Assembly: GCA_944386225.1 (NCBI GenBank) | Contig: CALXAH010000024.1 | Span: 1-52,714, forward strand | Direction of reading: 5' to 3' | Length of the DNA: 52,714 nt | DNA from: an uncultured Gemmiger sp. | Lineage (GTDB): Bacteria; Bacillota; Clostridia; Oscillospirales; Ruminococcaceae | In this document: positions 42,528 to 51,728 of the stretch, one piece after another | Position numbering within the stretch: the stretch's first letter is position 1 | Layout of the letters: each line of letters starts with the position of its first letter | Notes under the pieces: model-generated | What the model was told of the DNA's origin: nothing | Database searches by the model: none | What the model saw: the letters and a program-made list of their open reading frames with translations, nothing else | Program-made: the position numbers and the translations under genes

Positions 42528-44291
42528 ATGAAACTGTTTACCCGCATCCTGGCCGGAACCGCCGCGGTGCTTTTGCTTGCCGGCTGTACTGCGTCGGAGC
42601 CGGCGATGACCGAAAGCGAAAGGTTTGCCGCCTACACCCATGAGCAGTTCTGCGAAACGGCAACCTCCAGTGCGCTGAACCTGAACTACACCCTGAGCCG
42701 CCCGGAAGAATGGGGCCTGGAGCGGATCACCCAGGAACCGTTCGGCGAACTGGATCTGGATTTTGCCAAAGACGCGGAAGAGTTAAAAACCGACCGGGAA
42801 GAGCTGAACGGCTATGACCGTTCGCAACTGACAGAAGCCCAGCAGCTGACCTGGGACGCATTGGATTTTGCCCTTACCACCCAGGAGCAGGCTGTAGGGA
42901 AAGAACTATACGACGACCTGCTGGGCCCGGTGACCGGCCAGCATATCAACGTACTGCTGAGTCTGGCTGAGTTCTCTTTCTACGAAAAAGCAGATCTGGA
43001 CGTATACATGGCTCTGTTGGAAGATCTGCCCCGGTACTTTGACTTTGTAGCACAGTATGAAACCATGCGGGCGGACGCCGGGATGGTAGCCGCTGCCGAG
43101 ACTCTGAATCAGGCCGCGGAATACTGTGAAATGATTTCCGCCGCCCCGGAAGACTGCCTGCTGGTAACCGGATTTGCCGACCGGCTGGCCGAACTGGACT
43201 GGCTGGAAGAAGCCGACCGCGCCGCATATGAGGCCCGCAACCGGGAACTGGTCTGCGGGCCGGTGGCCGAGGCCTATCAGGCGCTGGGTGAGTGCGCCCG
43301 GGAACTGTCTGCTCAGGCCGGCGAACCCCAGGGTCTGGCCGCCCGGTTGGATGACGGGGCGGACTATTACCAGCTTCTGGTGCGGGCCATGGTGGGCAGC
43401 GACCGTTCCATCGAAGACTACCAGAAACTGCTGATCAGCAGCATCAGCGAAGGCCTGATGGAGATGGGGCTGCTGTACCAGCAGGATCCGGCCGGGTATG
43501 AGGCGTTCTTCACCACCGTGCCGGCACAGGGCAGCCTGCCCCCGGAGGAGATTATTGCGCAGCTGCGGGAAGCCAGCAAGGAGGACTTCCCTGCTTCGGA
43601 AGAACTGCCCTACACCGTCAAGGACGTTCCCGCGGCGCTGGAGGAATATACCTCCCCTGCTTTCTTTATGATCCCGCCCATCGACAGCCAGGACAAAAAC
43701 ACCATCTATATCAACAACAGCGCGCTGGACGCCAGTTCCCTGTTCACCACGCTTGCGCACGAGGGTTATCCCGGGCACCTGTACCAGACGGTGTACAGCC
43801 AGCTGCTGGATCTGGACCCGCTGAACAATGAACTTTCCGCCACCGGATATGCCGAAGGCTGGGCTACCTATGTGGAGCACGAATATGGTTACAGCTATCT
43901 GGACGAGAGCGAAACCTACCGCCGCCTGGCCCGGCTGAACGCACTGCTGTCGCTGGAGGTGTCCGCCCTGGCAGACATCGGGGTAAACTGGGCCGGCTGG
44001 AGCGAGGACGATCTGGCCGCCTGGCTGGATATGCTGGGATTCAACGGAGATGTTGCCGGCGATCTGATGGCCCATGTATGTGCCGAGCCCGCCAACTATA
44101 TGGCCTATGCCGCGGGGTATCTGGAATTTATGGAACTGCGCAAGACCGCGGAAAACACCCTGGGCGATACCTTTGACGCACTGGAATTTCACACCTGGCT
44201 GCTGAACCAGGGGCCCGCACCGTTCCCGGCGCTGGCCGACCGGCTGTCGGTCTGGCTGGAGAGCAGCTCCGCCCTGGATCAGGCCGCCTGA
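42528..44291 (+). CDS. DUF885 lipoprotein, predicted zinc peptidase
   Basis: A 587-residue exported lipoprotein. The signal peptide ends in LLLAGC, with C20 as the lipid-modified residue. The body is a DUF885 protein, a family of thermolysin-like metallopeptidases. HEGYPGH at 411-417 gives H411, E412 and H417 as zinc and catalytic residues, and the downstream helix GYAEGWATYVEHE contains the likely third ligand. Full family length. Its start has AAAGGAG upstream, and a -10 TATAAT at 42484-42489 lies near. Transcribed alone, away from rplM. Probably trims peptides at the cell surface; substrate unknown. Confidence 0.88.
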   Translation: MKLFTRILAGTAAVLLLAGCTASEPAMTESERFAAYTHEQFCETATSSALNLNYTLSRPEEWGLERITQEPFGELDLDFAKDAEELKTDREELNGYDRSQLTEAQQLTWDALDFALTTQEQAVGKELYDDLLGPVTGQHINVLLSLAEFSFYEKADLDVYMALLEDLPRYFDFVAQYETMRADAGMVAAAETLNQAAEYCEMISAAPEDCLLVTGFADRLAELDWLEEADRAAYEARNRELVCGPVAEAYQALGECARELSAQAGEPQGLAARLDDGADYYQLLVRAMVGSDRSIEDYQKLLISSISEGLMEMGLLYQQDPAGYEAFFTTVPAQGSLPPEEIIAQLREASKEDFPASEELPYTVKDVPAALEEYTSPAFFMIPPIDSQDKNTIYINNSALDASSLFTTLAHEGYPGHLYQTVYSQLLDLDPLNNELSATGYAEGWATYVEHEYGYSYLDESETYRRLARLNALLSLEVSALADIGVNWAGWSEDDLAAWLDMLGFNGDVAGDLMAHVCAEPANYMAYAAGYLEFMELRKTAENTLGDTFDALEFHTWLLNQGPAPFPALADRLSVWLESSSALDQAA

Positions 44292-44311
44292 GCCGGAAAT
44301 CCGCCTGTTTT

Positions 44312-44355
44312 TGCTCTGCTGCGGCGCAAAAAAGCCTGCAGCAGGGCATTTTTTT
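44312..44355 (+). terminator. Terminator after the DUF885 gene
   Basis: Eleven-base stem with one G-U pair (44312-44322 with 44338-44348) followed by seven T. Confidence 0.8.
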
Positions 44356-44367
44356 GCAAAAAGCGGG

Positions 44368-44395
44368 TTCAAATCCGGCGGCGGTATGCTATAAT
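44368..44395 (+). promoter_or_regulatory. Promoter of ttcA-alr-lepA
   Basis: -35 TTCAAA (44368-44373), 16-bp spacer, -10 TATAAT (44390-44395) preceded by TATGC, an extended -10. Confidence 0.6.
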
Positions 44396-44420
44396 AGTCG
44401 GGAATGCGAGGTGATGGGCC

Positions 44421-45194
44421 ATGCAGCGGCTGGAAGGGCTGATGCGCAAAGCGATACAGGATTATGAGATGCTTGCCCCGGGTGACCGGGTTTGCGTTGG
44501 TGTGTCCGGCGGCAAGGACAGTGTAGCCCTTACCGTAGGGTTGGGCCGGCTGCGCCGGTATCTTGGCATCCCCTTTGAGGTGGTGGCAGTCACGCTGGAT
44601 CCGCAGTTTGGCGGCCAGCCCATGGACTGCACCCCTCTGGAGGAATTGTTTGCCCGGGAGCAGATCCCCTATCACATTCATCGCACCGATATCGGGCGGG
44701 TGGTGTTTGACCTGCGCAAGGAGCCCAATCCCTGCGCCCTCTGCGCCAAACTGCGCCGGGGTACGCTGCACACGGCGGCGCTGGAACTGGGCTGCAACAA
44801 GGTAGCGCTGGGCCATCATCTGGATGATGCGATTGAGACCTTTTATATGAATCTGTGGCGGGAGGGGCGGCTGGGCTGCTTCTCCCCGGTGACCTGGCTG
44901 GACCGGCGCAAGCTGACCCTGATCCGGCCGCTGCTGCTGGCCACCGAAGCCCAGGTAACCTCTGCGGTACGTCACGCCGGGCTGCCGGTTGTAAAAAGCC
45001 GCTGCCCCGCCGACGGTGCCACCGTGCGGCAGGATACCAAAGATTTTGTGCGGCGGATGGCCCGGGAAGACCCGGCTTTCCGCCAGAAGATGCTGGGCGC
45101 TTTACAGGACAACGGCCTGGACGGCTGGAAGCCTCTGCACACCGGCCGCGGGCTGGGCACCCAGACGGAAAAACGGGAGAGAGATGCGGAATGA
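44421..45194 (+). CDS. ttcA: TtcA-family tRNA 2-thiolation protein
   Basis: A 257-residue PP-loop protein. SGGKDS lies at 29-34, and three cysteines C105, C108 (PNPCALC) and C195 (SRCPADG) match the [4Fe-4S] ligands of TtcA, which thiolates cytidine 32 of tRNA. It is somewhat shorter than E. coli TtcA (about 311). Firmicutes often carry several TtcA-like proteins whose targets are not settled, so the exact nucleotide is inference. Its stop overlaps the alr start (ATGA). Confidence 0.82.
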   Translation: MQRLEGLMRKAIQDYEMLAPGDRVCVGVSGGKDSVALTVGLGRLRRYLGIPFEVVAVTLDPQFGGQPMDCTPLEELFAREQIPYHIHRTDIGRVVFDLRKEPNPCALCAKLRRGTLHTAALELGCNKVALGHHLDDAIETFYMNLWREGRLGCFSPVTWLDRRKLTLIRPLLLATEAQVTSAVRHAGLPVVKSRCPADGATVRQDTKDFVRRMAREDPAFRQKMLGALQDNGLDGWKPLHTGRGLGTQTEKRERDAE

Positions 45195-46366
45195 ACTTTG
45201 AAAAACACTGTTGGGCGGAGGTTGATCTGGACGCGCTGCGCCACAACTACCGCCTGATCGACCGGCTGGCCGGGCCGGCCAAAGTTTGCGCCGTGCTGAA
45301 AGCCGACGCCTACGGCCACGGCGACGTGATGACCGCTCAGGTTCTGGCTCAGGAGGGCGCGGAGTGGTTTGCGGTGAGCAGCCTGTCCGAAGCGCTGCAC
45401 CTGCGGCGGGCCGGTCTGGAGCAGCCCATTCTGGTACTGGGTCACACCGACCCGGCCCAGGCGATCGTGCTGCACCGCCAGCGGATCATCCAGACGGTAT
45501 ACAGCCCGGACTATGCGGCGGCGCTGTCCGAGGCGGCCGTAGCCGCACGCTGTACGGTACAGGTACACCTCAAGGTGGATACCGGCATGGGGCGGATCGG
45601 ATTCGGCGCACTGGGCGACGAGCCAGGCGCGGTGCGCCAGCTGGCCGCCTGCTGGCAGCTGCCCGGGCTGGAGGTATGCGGCATGTTCCAGCACTTCTCG
45701 GTGGCGGACAGCACCGAACCGGAGGATATCGCCTACACCGAACGGCAGCACAGCCTGTTCTGCCGGGTACGGGATGCACTGCAGGATCTGGGACTGGACA
45801 CCGGGCTGACCCACTGCTGCAACTCCGCCGGGCTGGTAACCCACCCGGAATGGGGCTTGGATCTGGTGCGGGCCGGCATCATTCTCTACGGTATTGATCC
45901 CAGCGACCAGGTACGCCTGCCCGGGCTGCGGCCGGTGCTGCAGCTGAAAGCCACTGTAAGCCAGGTCAAGGAACTGCATCCGGGCGAAAGCGTAAGCTAC
46001 GGCCGCGCCTTTACCGCCGAACACACCATGCGGGTTGCTACCCTCTGCGCCGGTTACGCGGACGGCTATCCCCGCCTGCTCTCCGGCAAAGGGCTTGTCT
46101 GCCTGCACGGGAAGGCTGCCCCGGTGCTGGGCCGTGTGTGCATGGATCAGATGGTGGTGGATGTGAGCGCTGTCCCGGAGGTGCACAGCGGCGATGAGGC
46201 ACTGCTGTTCGGTGCCAAGGGGCCCGGAGACACCGTCTGCACCGCAGCCGTCAAAACCGGCACCATCCCCTATGAAATCCTTTGCGGCGTAACCCGCCGG
46301 GTACCCCGGGTATACCGGGAGCAGGGCCGTGTGGTGGAAATCGCCGATTTTCTGACCCAGCCGTAA
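45191..46366 (+). CDS. alr: Alanine racemase
   Basis: PLP enzyme that makes D-alanine for peptidoglycan. 391 residues. K37 in [11 protein letters not shown] carries PLP. Y289 in [10 protein letters not shown] is the second catalytic base. MDQMVVDVS and the C-terminal beta domain follow. It is coupled to ttcA by four bases of overlap. The frame is open far upstream inside ttcA but only this ATG gives the family N-terminus. In spore formers alanine racemases can also be spore-associated; nothing here shows that. Confidence 0.96.
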   Translation: MNFEKHCWAEVDLDALRHNYRLIDRLAGPAKVCAVLKADAYGHGDVMTAQVLAQEGAEWFAVSSLSEALHLRRAGLEQPILVLGHTDPAQAIVLHRQRIIQTVYSPDYAAALSEAAVAARCTVQVHLKVDTGMGRIGFGALGDEPGAVRQLAACWQLPGLEVCGMFQHFSVADSTEPEDIAYTERQHSLFCRVRDALQDLGLDTGLTHCCNSAGLVTHPEWGLDLVRAGIILYGIDPSDQVRLPGLRPVLQLKATVSQVKELHPGESVSYGRAFTAEHTMRVATLCAGYADGYPRLLSGKGLVCLHGKAAPVLGRVCMDQMVVDVSAVPEVHSGDEALLFGAKGPGDTVCTAAVKTGTIPYEILCGVTRRVPRVYREQGRVVEIADFLTQP

Positions 46367-46400
46367 GGGCCGGGCACAACAACTGAAAGGAGAAACCCCG

Positions 46401-48206
46401 TTGGCAAGAGACAATATCCGCAATTTCTGCATCATCGCCCATATCGACCATGGCAAATCCACCCTGGCCGACCGGATTCTGGAAAAGACCCACAGCGTGG
46501 ACGAACGCCAGATGGAGGACCAGCTGCTGGATGACATGGAACTGGAACGGGAACGGGGCATCACCATCAAAGCCCGCGCCGTTACCCTGAATTACACCGC
46601 TCGCAGCGGTGAGACGTATGAGTTCAACCTGATCGACACCCCGGGCCATGTGGACTTTGGCTACGAGGTGAGCCGCAGCCTTGCCGCCTGCGAAGGCGCG
46701 ATTCTGGTGGTGGACTCCAGTCAGGGTGTGGAGGCCCAGACCCTGGCCAACACCTACATGGCGCTGGAGCATGACCTGGAACTGGTGCCCATCCTGAACA
46801 AGATCGACCTGCCCAGCGCCGAGCCCGACCGGGTAGCCCAGGAAGTGGAGGACGTGATCGGTCTGCCCTGCCTGGATGCGCCCCGGGTGAGCGCCAAGCT
46901 GGGCACCGGCATCGAAGATGTGCTGGAACGGGTCATCACCGACATTCCCGCCCCCAAGGGCGATGAGAACGCCCCGCTGAAAGCCCTGATCTTTGACAGC
47001 GTGTACGACAGCTATAAAGGCGTTATCGTATATATCCGGGTATTTGAAGGCACCCTCAAACCCGGTGACACGGTGAAGATGATGGCCACCGGGGCCCAGT
47101 TCACTCTGGTGGAAGTAGGCCATATGGGCGCTACCAGCCTGTCCCCCTGCGACAAGCTCTGTGCCGGTGAGGTAGGCTATCTGACCGCCAGCATCAAAAC
47201 GGTTCGGGACACCCGGGTGGGTGACACCGTGACCCTGGCTTCCGCCCCCTGCACCGAGGCGCTGCCCGGCTACCGTAAGGTAACCCCGATGGTGTTCTGC
47301 GGCATCTACACCGTGGACGGGGCCAAATATCCGGATCTGAAGGATGCGCTGGAAAAGCTGCAGCTGAACGATGCGTCCCTGAGTTTTGAGCCGGAGACCA
47401 GCGCGGCGCTGGGCTTTGGCTTCCGCTGCGGCTTTTTGGGCCTGCTGCATCTGGATATCATCACCCAGCGTCTGGAACGGGAGTTTGATCTGGATCTGAT
47501 CACCACCGCCCCCAGCGTGGAATATCGGATCACCCTGACCGACGGTACCCAGCTGACCATTGAAAACCCGTCGGATTATCCTGATCCGGGCCGGATTGCC
47601 AAGCAGGAAGAGCCCATTGTGGACGCGCACCTGTACACCCCCACCGAATATGTGGGCAGCCTGATGGATCTGTGCCAGGACCGGCGCGGCACCCTGATCG
47701 ACATGAAGTATCTGGATGCCACCCGCGTGGATCTGCACTACGAACTGCCGCTGGGCGAGATTGTGTACGACTTCTTTGACGCCATCAAGAGCCGCAGCCG
47801 GGGCTACGCCAGCTACGACTACGAGATGAAGGGCTTCAAAGAGAGCAAACTGGTCAAGCTGGACATGCTGCTGAACGGCGAGATGGTGGACGCGCTGAGC
47901 ATGATCGTACACGCGGACAAGGCCTACGCCAAGGGCCGCCGCCTGGCAGAACGGCTCAAGGAGAATATCCCCCGTCAGATGTTTGAAATCCCCATTCAGG
48001 CGGCCATCGGCGGCAAGGTGATTGCCCGCGAGACGGTAAAGGCCATGCGCAAGGACGTGCTGGCCAAGTGCTACGGCGGCGATATCACCCGAAAGAAGAA
48101 GCTGCTGGAAAAGCAGAAGGAAGGCAAAAAGAAGATGCGTCAGCTGGGCAGCGTACAGCTTCCCAGCGAGGCATTCACCGCGGTGCTCAAGCTGGACGAG
48201 GACTGA
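46401..48206 (+). CDS. lepA: Elongation factor 4 (LepA)
   Basis: Ribosome-bound GTPase that back-translocates or aids assembly of the 30S subunit. 601 residues, the family length. The start is TTG with GAAAGGAG upstream. G1 [10 protein letters not shown], switch [10 protein letters not shown]3 DTPGHVDF and G4 NKIDLP are all present. The C-terminal domain unique to LepA ends in [19 protein letters not shown]. It follows alr by 34 bases. In Bacillus lepA precedes hemN and the dnaK operon; here that neighbourhood is not kept. Confidence 0.97.
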   Translation: MARDNIRNFCIIAHIDHGKSTLADRILEKTHSVDERQMEDQLLDDMELERERGITIKARAVTLNYTARSGETYEFNLIDTPGHVDFGYEVSRSLAACEGAILVVDSSQGVEAQTLANTYMALEHDLELVPILNKIDLPSAEPDRVAQEVEDVIGLPCLDAPRVSAKLGTGIEDVLERVITDIPAPKGDENAPLKALIFDSVYDSYKGVIVYIRVFEGTLKPGDTVKMMATGAQFTLVEVGHMGATSLSPCDKLCAGEVGYLTASIKTVRDTRVGDTVTLASAPCTEALPGYRKVTPMVFCGIYTVDGAKYPDLKDALEKLQLNDASLSFEPETSAALGFGFRCGFLGLLHLDIITQRLEREFDLDLITTAPSVEYRITLTDGTQLTIENPSDYPDPGRIAKQEEPIVDAHLYTPTEYVGSLMDLCQDRRGTLIDMKYLDATRVDLHYELPLGEIVYDFFDAIKSRSRGYASYDYEMKGFKESKLVKLDMLLNGEMVDALSMIVHADKAYAKGRRLAERLKENIPRQMFEIPIQAAIGGKVIARETVKAMRKDVLAKCYGGDITRKKKLLEKQKEGKKKMRQLGSVQLPSEAFTAVLKLDED

Positions 48207-48214
48207 GCATACGC

Positions 48215-48249
48215 AAAACGGGCAGAAACCATTGGTTTCTGCCCGTTTT
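48215..48249. terminator. Bidirectional terminator after lepA
   Basis: Perfect 16-bp stem (48215-48230 with 48234-48249) and three-base loop with A and T ends. It serves lepA and the convergent small membrane protein gene. Confidence 0.88.
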
Positions 48250-48251
48250 GT

Positions 48252-48485
48252 TCATTTTCTGATTCTGCGCAGCAGGAATACATAACCTGCGGCCAGCGCG
48301 GCTGCCAACCCGGCTGCCAGCAGACGTGGAAGCCACGGTTTTTCCGCAATAAGCGCATACAGGACAAGGGAGCTCACTGCCAACACAAATATCAAGGTCA
48401 GCAGTCCCTTTGTCAGGAGCCGCACCCAGCGCGGCGCCCCGGAAAGGGATGCCATTTCCACAAGCAGATCCAACAGGAACTCCAT
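48252..48485 (-). CDS. Small two-helix membrane protein
   Basis: A 77-residue protein with a short amphipathic N-terminus, two membrane helices (about 25-45 and 52-70) and a basic end LLRRIRK. The ATG at 48485 follows a strong AGGAGGGG. The longer open frame is not needed. It is transcribed away from an XRE-type regulator gene through a symmetrical promoter region, so the two were probably a regulated pair. No family recognised. Confidence 0.6.
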   Translation of the reverse strand: MEFLLDLLVEMASLSGAPRWVRLLTKGLLTLIFVLAVSSLVLYALIAEKPWLPRLLAAGLAAALAAGYVFLLRRIRK

Positions 48486-48515
48486 ATTGATCCCCTCCTG
48501 GTTGTTTTCCTGAAT

Positions 48516-48589
48516 CCAGTATAGCATACACGTTCGCCGGCAGGCAACAGACTGTTTCTTGCCCGGCGGCAGGCGGGATGCTATACTGG
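48516..48589. promoter_or_regulatory. Mirror-image divergent promoters
   Basis: A perfect 12-bp inverted repeat (48516-48527 with 48578-48589) contains the -10 TATACT of both directions. Plus strand: TTGCCC (48559-48564), 17 bp, TATACT (48582-48587). Minus strand: TTGCCT (48542-48547), 18 bp, TATACT (48518-48523). The -35 regions are also mirror-like, so one regulator may bind both. Confidence 0.65.
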
Positions 48590-48615
48590 TGGCAGCGAAA
48601 CGCAGAGGTGATTGG

Positions 48616-48768
48616 ATGGAAAGCAAGAATAAAACACCGGAAGGGTTCGGCGCCCGGCTGGCTGAACTGCGCCGGGCCGCCGGGCTGACACAGCAGCAGC
48701 TGGCCGAGCAGCTGTTTGTAACCCGGCAGGCGGTTTCCCGCTGGGAAAGCGGAGTTTCCCATAGTTAA
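48616..48768 (+). pseudogene. Truncated XRE-type HTH regulator
   Basis: Only 50 residues remain. The N-terminal helix-turn-helix is nearly complete (ARLAELRRAAGLTQQQLAEQ, then VTRQAVSRWESG) but stops four codons after the WESG turn, where family members continue with the last helix of the fold and usually a membrane or ligand domain. The break coincides with the change from GC-rich to AT-rich sequence, so the gene was most likely cut by insertion of the DNA to its right. Ribosome site GAGGTGAT upstream. Confidence 0.75.
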
Positions 48769-48833
48769 GGATACCACACCACAAACCCACGCTTACACTA
48801 CTTCCAGAACATCAAATTTTGGAGGTACACCCC

Positions 48834-49082
48834 ATGAAAAAACTGATTTCCTGTGAATTTAACATCGATACCACCTGTGTGGAACTGAAATATTCTGATG
48901 GCAGCATGGTTTCCATTGATACCATCGCCGTGGAAAATGAGGTTGTCGAAAATATGTATGAACAATCTGAGCTGGACTATTTAATTTATAACGCTCCAGC
49001 TGAGTATGCGGATTTGATACTGAATGGTGATCCCGTAACATATCTGAAAACTGTTACCAGATATAATTCACTTAATGATTAA
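48834..49082 (+). CDS. Small DUF6061-like protein
   Basis: An 82-residue acidic protein that resembles a family (DUF6061, from memory) found often in clostridial accessory and conjugative regions. It starts MKKLISCEFNID and has a beta-rich N-terminal half followed by SELDYLIYNAPAEYADLILN, probably helical. TTTTGGAGG lies upstream of the ATG at 48834. No catalytic motif seen; function unknown. Followed by a good terminator. Confidence 0.65.
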   Translation: MKKLISCEFNIDTTCVELKYSDGSMVSIDTIAVENEVVENMYEQSELDYLIYNAPAEYADLILNGDPVTYLKTVTRYNSLND

Positions 49083-49090
49083 CTGCACTA

Positions 49091-49123
49091 CCGCCCGTAG
49101 GAAAGTCCTGCGGGCGGTTTTAT
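49091..49123 (+). terminator. Terminator after the DUF6061-like gene
   Basis: Stem of 12 bp with one G-U pair (49091-49102 with 49107-49118) followed by TTTTATCTTT. Confidence 0.8.
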
Positions 49124-49178
49124 CTTTGCGAAATTCACAAGAAGTTGCGAATTTTAGCCAAATTATAGCTGCATTTCA

Positions 49179-49207
49179 TTGACTACATAGCTAACCCGAT
49201 GTATAAT
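49179..49207 (+). promoter_or_regulatory. Consensus promoter of the HTH/zinc-ribbon/SPFH genes
   Basis: -35 TTGACT (49179-49184), 17-bp spacer, -10 TATAAT (49202-49207), about 43 bases before the HTH gene. No terminator was seen between the four genes downstream, so they may form one unit. Confidence 0.75.
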
Positions 49208-49249
49208 ATTCCCATACGGTTACAGTAGCAGATTGAGAAAGAGTGAGTT

Positions 49250-49477
49250 ATGAAAATTAGTTATAAAAAGTTATGGATACGTTTGATTGAACAAGAAGTA
49301 TCCCCTGCAACACTTCGAAAAGATTTGAATATCGCTACGGGAACCATGACCAAATTGCGGCGGAATGAGGAAGTGGCACTTTCTGTGTTACTGCGCATCT
49401 GCGAATACCTTGACTGCAATATTGGAGATATATGCGATGCAGTACGCACGGAAAGCAATGATTCCTTTGACGAATAA
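49250..49477 (+). CDS. Small Cro/CI-type HTH regulator
   Basis: A 75-residue protein made of a single helix-turn-helix domain of the HTH_26 kind common on mobile DNA: SPATLRKDLNIATGTMTKLRR forms the helices, followed by LSVLLRICEYLDCNIGDICD. It is complete, unlike the XRE fragment at 48.6 kb. It lies 22 bases before the zinc-ribbon gene, directly after a strong promoter, and may control that promoter itself. Confidence 0.8.
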   Translation: MKISYKKLWIRLIEQEVSPATLRKDLNIATGTMTKLRRNEEVALSVLLRICEYLDCNIGDICDAVRTESNDSFDE

Positions 49478-49499
49478 ATAAATTTTGGGGGACGAGAAA

Positions 49500-50372
49500 A
49501 TGCCTGTTTTTACATCAGATAATGGGGCATCCAAACAGAATTCAAACGGCAAAAAAATGATGTTTTGCCCTTATTGTGGAACTAAACTGGATGATGGCGC
49601 ACGATTTTGCAAAAACTGTGGAGAAGCGGTCTTAGGCAACAACGATAATTCCAGAAAATCTCAATATGAAGAACATTTCGGCGGGAATCCAACCGAACGA
49701 AAGACAGTTTATGAAGGGTATTTGCATAAGTGCCCCACTTGCGGCGAAGTGTTGGAAGCATTTACTACGATATGCCCTTCTTGTGGGCATGAGATTCGGG
49801 ATGCAAAAACATCAACTTCTGTACGAGAATTGGCGCTAAAATTGGAAAGCATTGCTGCTCAGAAAATGCCCTCTTTTGAAGAAAAAAAGTCGGTAATGAA
49901 AATGATTTTCGGAAAGGACTTCAAAGAGGAAAATGAAGCTGATGAAGCACTAAAACGCTTTGAAAGTCAGAAACAGCAGGAAATGGCGTCACTGATTGTC
50001 AATTTTTCTGTTCCCAACACCAAAGAGGACATCTTAGAATTTATGATATTGGCTGCATCGAACATAGATGTCCGGCACGGCGTTGACGATGATGTAACAA
50101 AAGCATGGATCGTAAAATTGGATCAGGTTTACCAAAAAGCTAAAATTTCTATGGGCAGACACCCTGACTTTGCAAAGATTGAAACTATTTATAATCAAAA
50201 GAAGCAAGAACTGAAAAAGCGGAAAATCAGAAACTTTTTGATTGGTGCTGGCTGTGTTGCTGGATGGTTCTTTTTATTGGGACTTCTCTGGAATCCTGCT
50301 GCCACAATAGGAATTGCTGTAGGTGTCCTGGTTTTAATCGTTATTGGCGTGTTTTTATTCAAAAGAAGATAA
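49500..50372 (+). CDS. Double zinc-ribbon protein with C-terminal membrane hairpin
   Basis: A 290-residue protein with two zinc ribbons: C23, C26, C37 and C40 (FCPYCG...FCKNCG), then C78, C81, C92 and C95 (KCPTCG...ICPSCG). A helical, charged middle (about 110-230) follows. The C-terminus has two membrane helices (about 237-258 and 263-285) and ends in FKRR. ATG at 49500 with GGGGGA upstream; a TTG five codons earlier is less likely. Zinc-ribbon/membrane proteins such as B. subtilis YdjG sit beside SPFH genes, as here. Likely cytoplasmic zinc ribbons tethered to the membrane, recruiting partners. Confidence 0.7.
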   Translation: MPVFTSDNGASKQNSNGKKMMFCPYCGTKLDDGARFCKNCGEAVLGNNDNSRKSQYEEHFGGNPTERKTVYEGYLHKCPTCGEVLEAFTTICPSCGHEIRDAKTSTSVRELALKLESIAAQKMPSFEEKKSVMKMIFGKDFKEENEADEALKRFESQKQQEMASLIVNFSVPNTKEDILEFMILAASNIDVRHGVDDDVTKAWIVKLDQVYQKAKISMGRHPDFAKIETIYNQKKQELKKRKIRNFLIGAGCVAGWFFLLGLLWNPAATIGIAVGVLVLIVIGVFLFKRR

Positions 50373-50394
50373 ACAAATGTGAGGTGGAAAGAGA

Positions 50395-51714
50395 ATGGCT
50401 CTATTTGATAAAAGTAAAAGAACCGGTGGCTTCATGGATGAAATCCGTTGCGATGAGCCATCATATCTCATTTGGAAATGGCATCCTGCCGGTGTTCAAC
50501 TTGGTACAGGAAACAGAGAAAACGCTATTCGCTGGGGTTCTTCCCTGCGTGTTAAGGATGGAGAAGTAGCGGTTTTTGTCTATTCCCAATATGATGGCAC
50601 TGTACAGGAGTATATTGAGGGGCCTTGCGATCTGATTCTCAATACGGAAAATCTTCCCATTCTCGCAAGTCTTGTTGGCCTTGCGTATGATGGCGGAACA
50701 CCTTTTCAGGCAGAGGTTTATTTTATCAATCTTGCCCGAATTATTCAGGTGAAGTTCGGCGTTCCATTTTTTGATATATACGATCCTCGCTTTGCGGATT
50801 TTGGCGTACCCGTTGCGGTTAGAGGTACAGTCAGTTTTAGCATTACGGACTACAGAGAGTTTATCAAGTTACATCGTTTGAATAATTTTCAACTTGAGGA
50901 TTTTCAGCAGCAAATCCGGGATACTGTTAGCCGGTATGTGAAGGATACAGTGGCTAATGCCCCGGCTGCCCATAATATTCCGGTAATTCAGATTGAAACC
51001 AAAACAGCACAGATTAATGATGTAGTGGAGTATGATCTGGTCGAGCGGCTGAAGGAAAACTTCGGCGTTCTGGTTTCTGGTGTGGATATTGGAGCCATTG
51101 AGATCGACAAAAACAGCGAGGGATACCGCCAGCTTATGGCTGTCACAAAGAATGTTGCCGCAACAAAGATCGAAGCCGAGACGCAGGATTACGTGGAGCG
51201 TCTGCGTATCCAGCGTGAAGAAGGCCAGTATGCTATGCACAAGCAGACGCAAACAGCCAATATCGGTGCTTTCCAAGTAGAGAAGCAGGCTGACGTTGGC
51301 ATTGCAGGTGCACAGGCTCTTGGTCAGATGGGTGCCAATGGTGCCGGTGATGTGAATTTGGGTGGCTATGGAGACGGCTTTAATATGGCCGCTATGATGG
51401 CGAGTATGGCTGTCGGTGGTGCCGTCGGGCAGAATATCGCCGGAGCGATGAACAATATGATGGGCAGCATCAATCAGCAGACAACACCCAGTGTTGTACC
51501 TCCTCCCATTCCTACAGTGGCCTATCATGTAGCAATCAACGGGCAAGCTGCGGGTCCGTTTGATATGACCTCTCTTACGCAGATGGCCGCAAACGGGCAG
51601 CTGACTGGGGATAGTCTAGTATGGAAAAATGGTATGGCACATTGGGAAAAAGCAATATCGGTAGATGAACTGAAAGGATTGTTTAGCACAATGCCGCCGA
51701 TTCCAGAAGAATGA
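50395..51714 (+). CDS. SPFH-domain protein with C-terminal GYF-like domain
   Basis: A 439-residue protein. Residues about 25-290 form an SPFH (stomatin/flotillin-like) domain of the COG4260/YdjI type, with YFINLARIIQVKFGVPFFD and a coiled region around 260-300. A Gly/Ala/Met-rich linker (about 300-360) leads to a GYF_2-like domain (about 376-432) with the pattern GQAAGPFDMTSLTQMAANG and a tryptophan pair. In B. subtilis YdjI helps place the PspA-type protein YdjF at the membrane. No transmembrane helix is seen, so it is a membrane-associated scaffold. Start ATG with GAGGTGG upstream; lies 22 bases after the zinc-ribbon gene. Confidence 0.8.
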   Translation: MALFDKSKRTGGFMDEIRCDEPSYLIWKWHPAGVQLGTGNRENAIRWGSSLRVKDGEVAVFVYSQYDGTVQEYIEGPCDLILNTENLPILASLVGLAYDGGTPFQAEVYFINLARIIQVKFGVPFFDIYDPRFADFGVPVAVRGTVSFSITDYREFIKLHRLNNFQLEDFQQQIRDTVSRYVKDTVANAPAAHNIPVIQIETKTAQINDVVEYDLVERLKENFGVLVSGVDIGAIEIDKNSEGYRQLMAVTKNVAATKIEAETQDYVERLRIQREEGQYAMHKQTQTANIGAFQVEKQADVGIAGAQALGQMGANGAGDVNLGGYGDGFNMAAMMASMAVGGAVGQNIAGAMNNMMGSINQQTTPSVVPPPIPTVAYHVAINGQAAGPFDMTSLTQMAANGQLTGDSLVWKNGMAHWEKAISVDELKGLFSTMPPIPEE

Positions 51715-51728
51715 AGGAGAGTAGAGAA

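Noticed and set aside
44361-44380. GGGTTCAAATCC, resembling a tRNA T-loop
   Set aside because: No acceptor, anticodon or D arm can be drawn around it; it overlaps the ttcA promoter -35.
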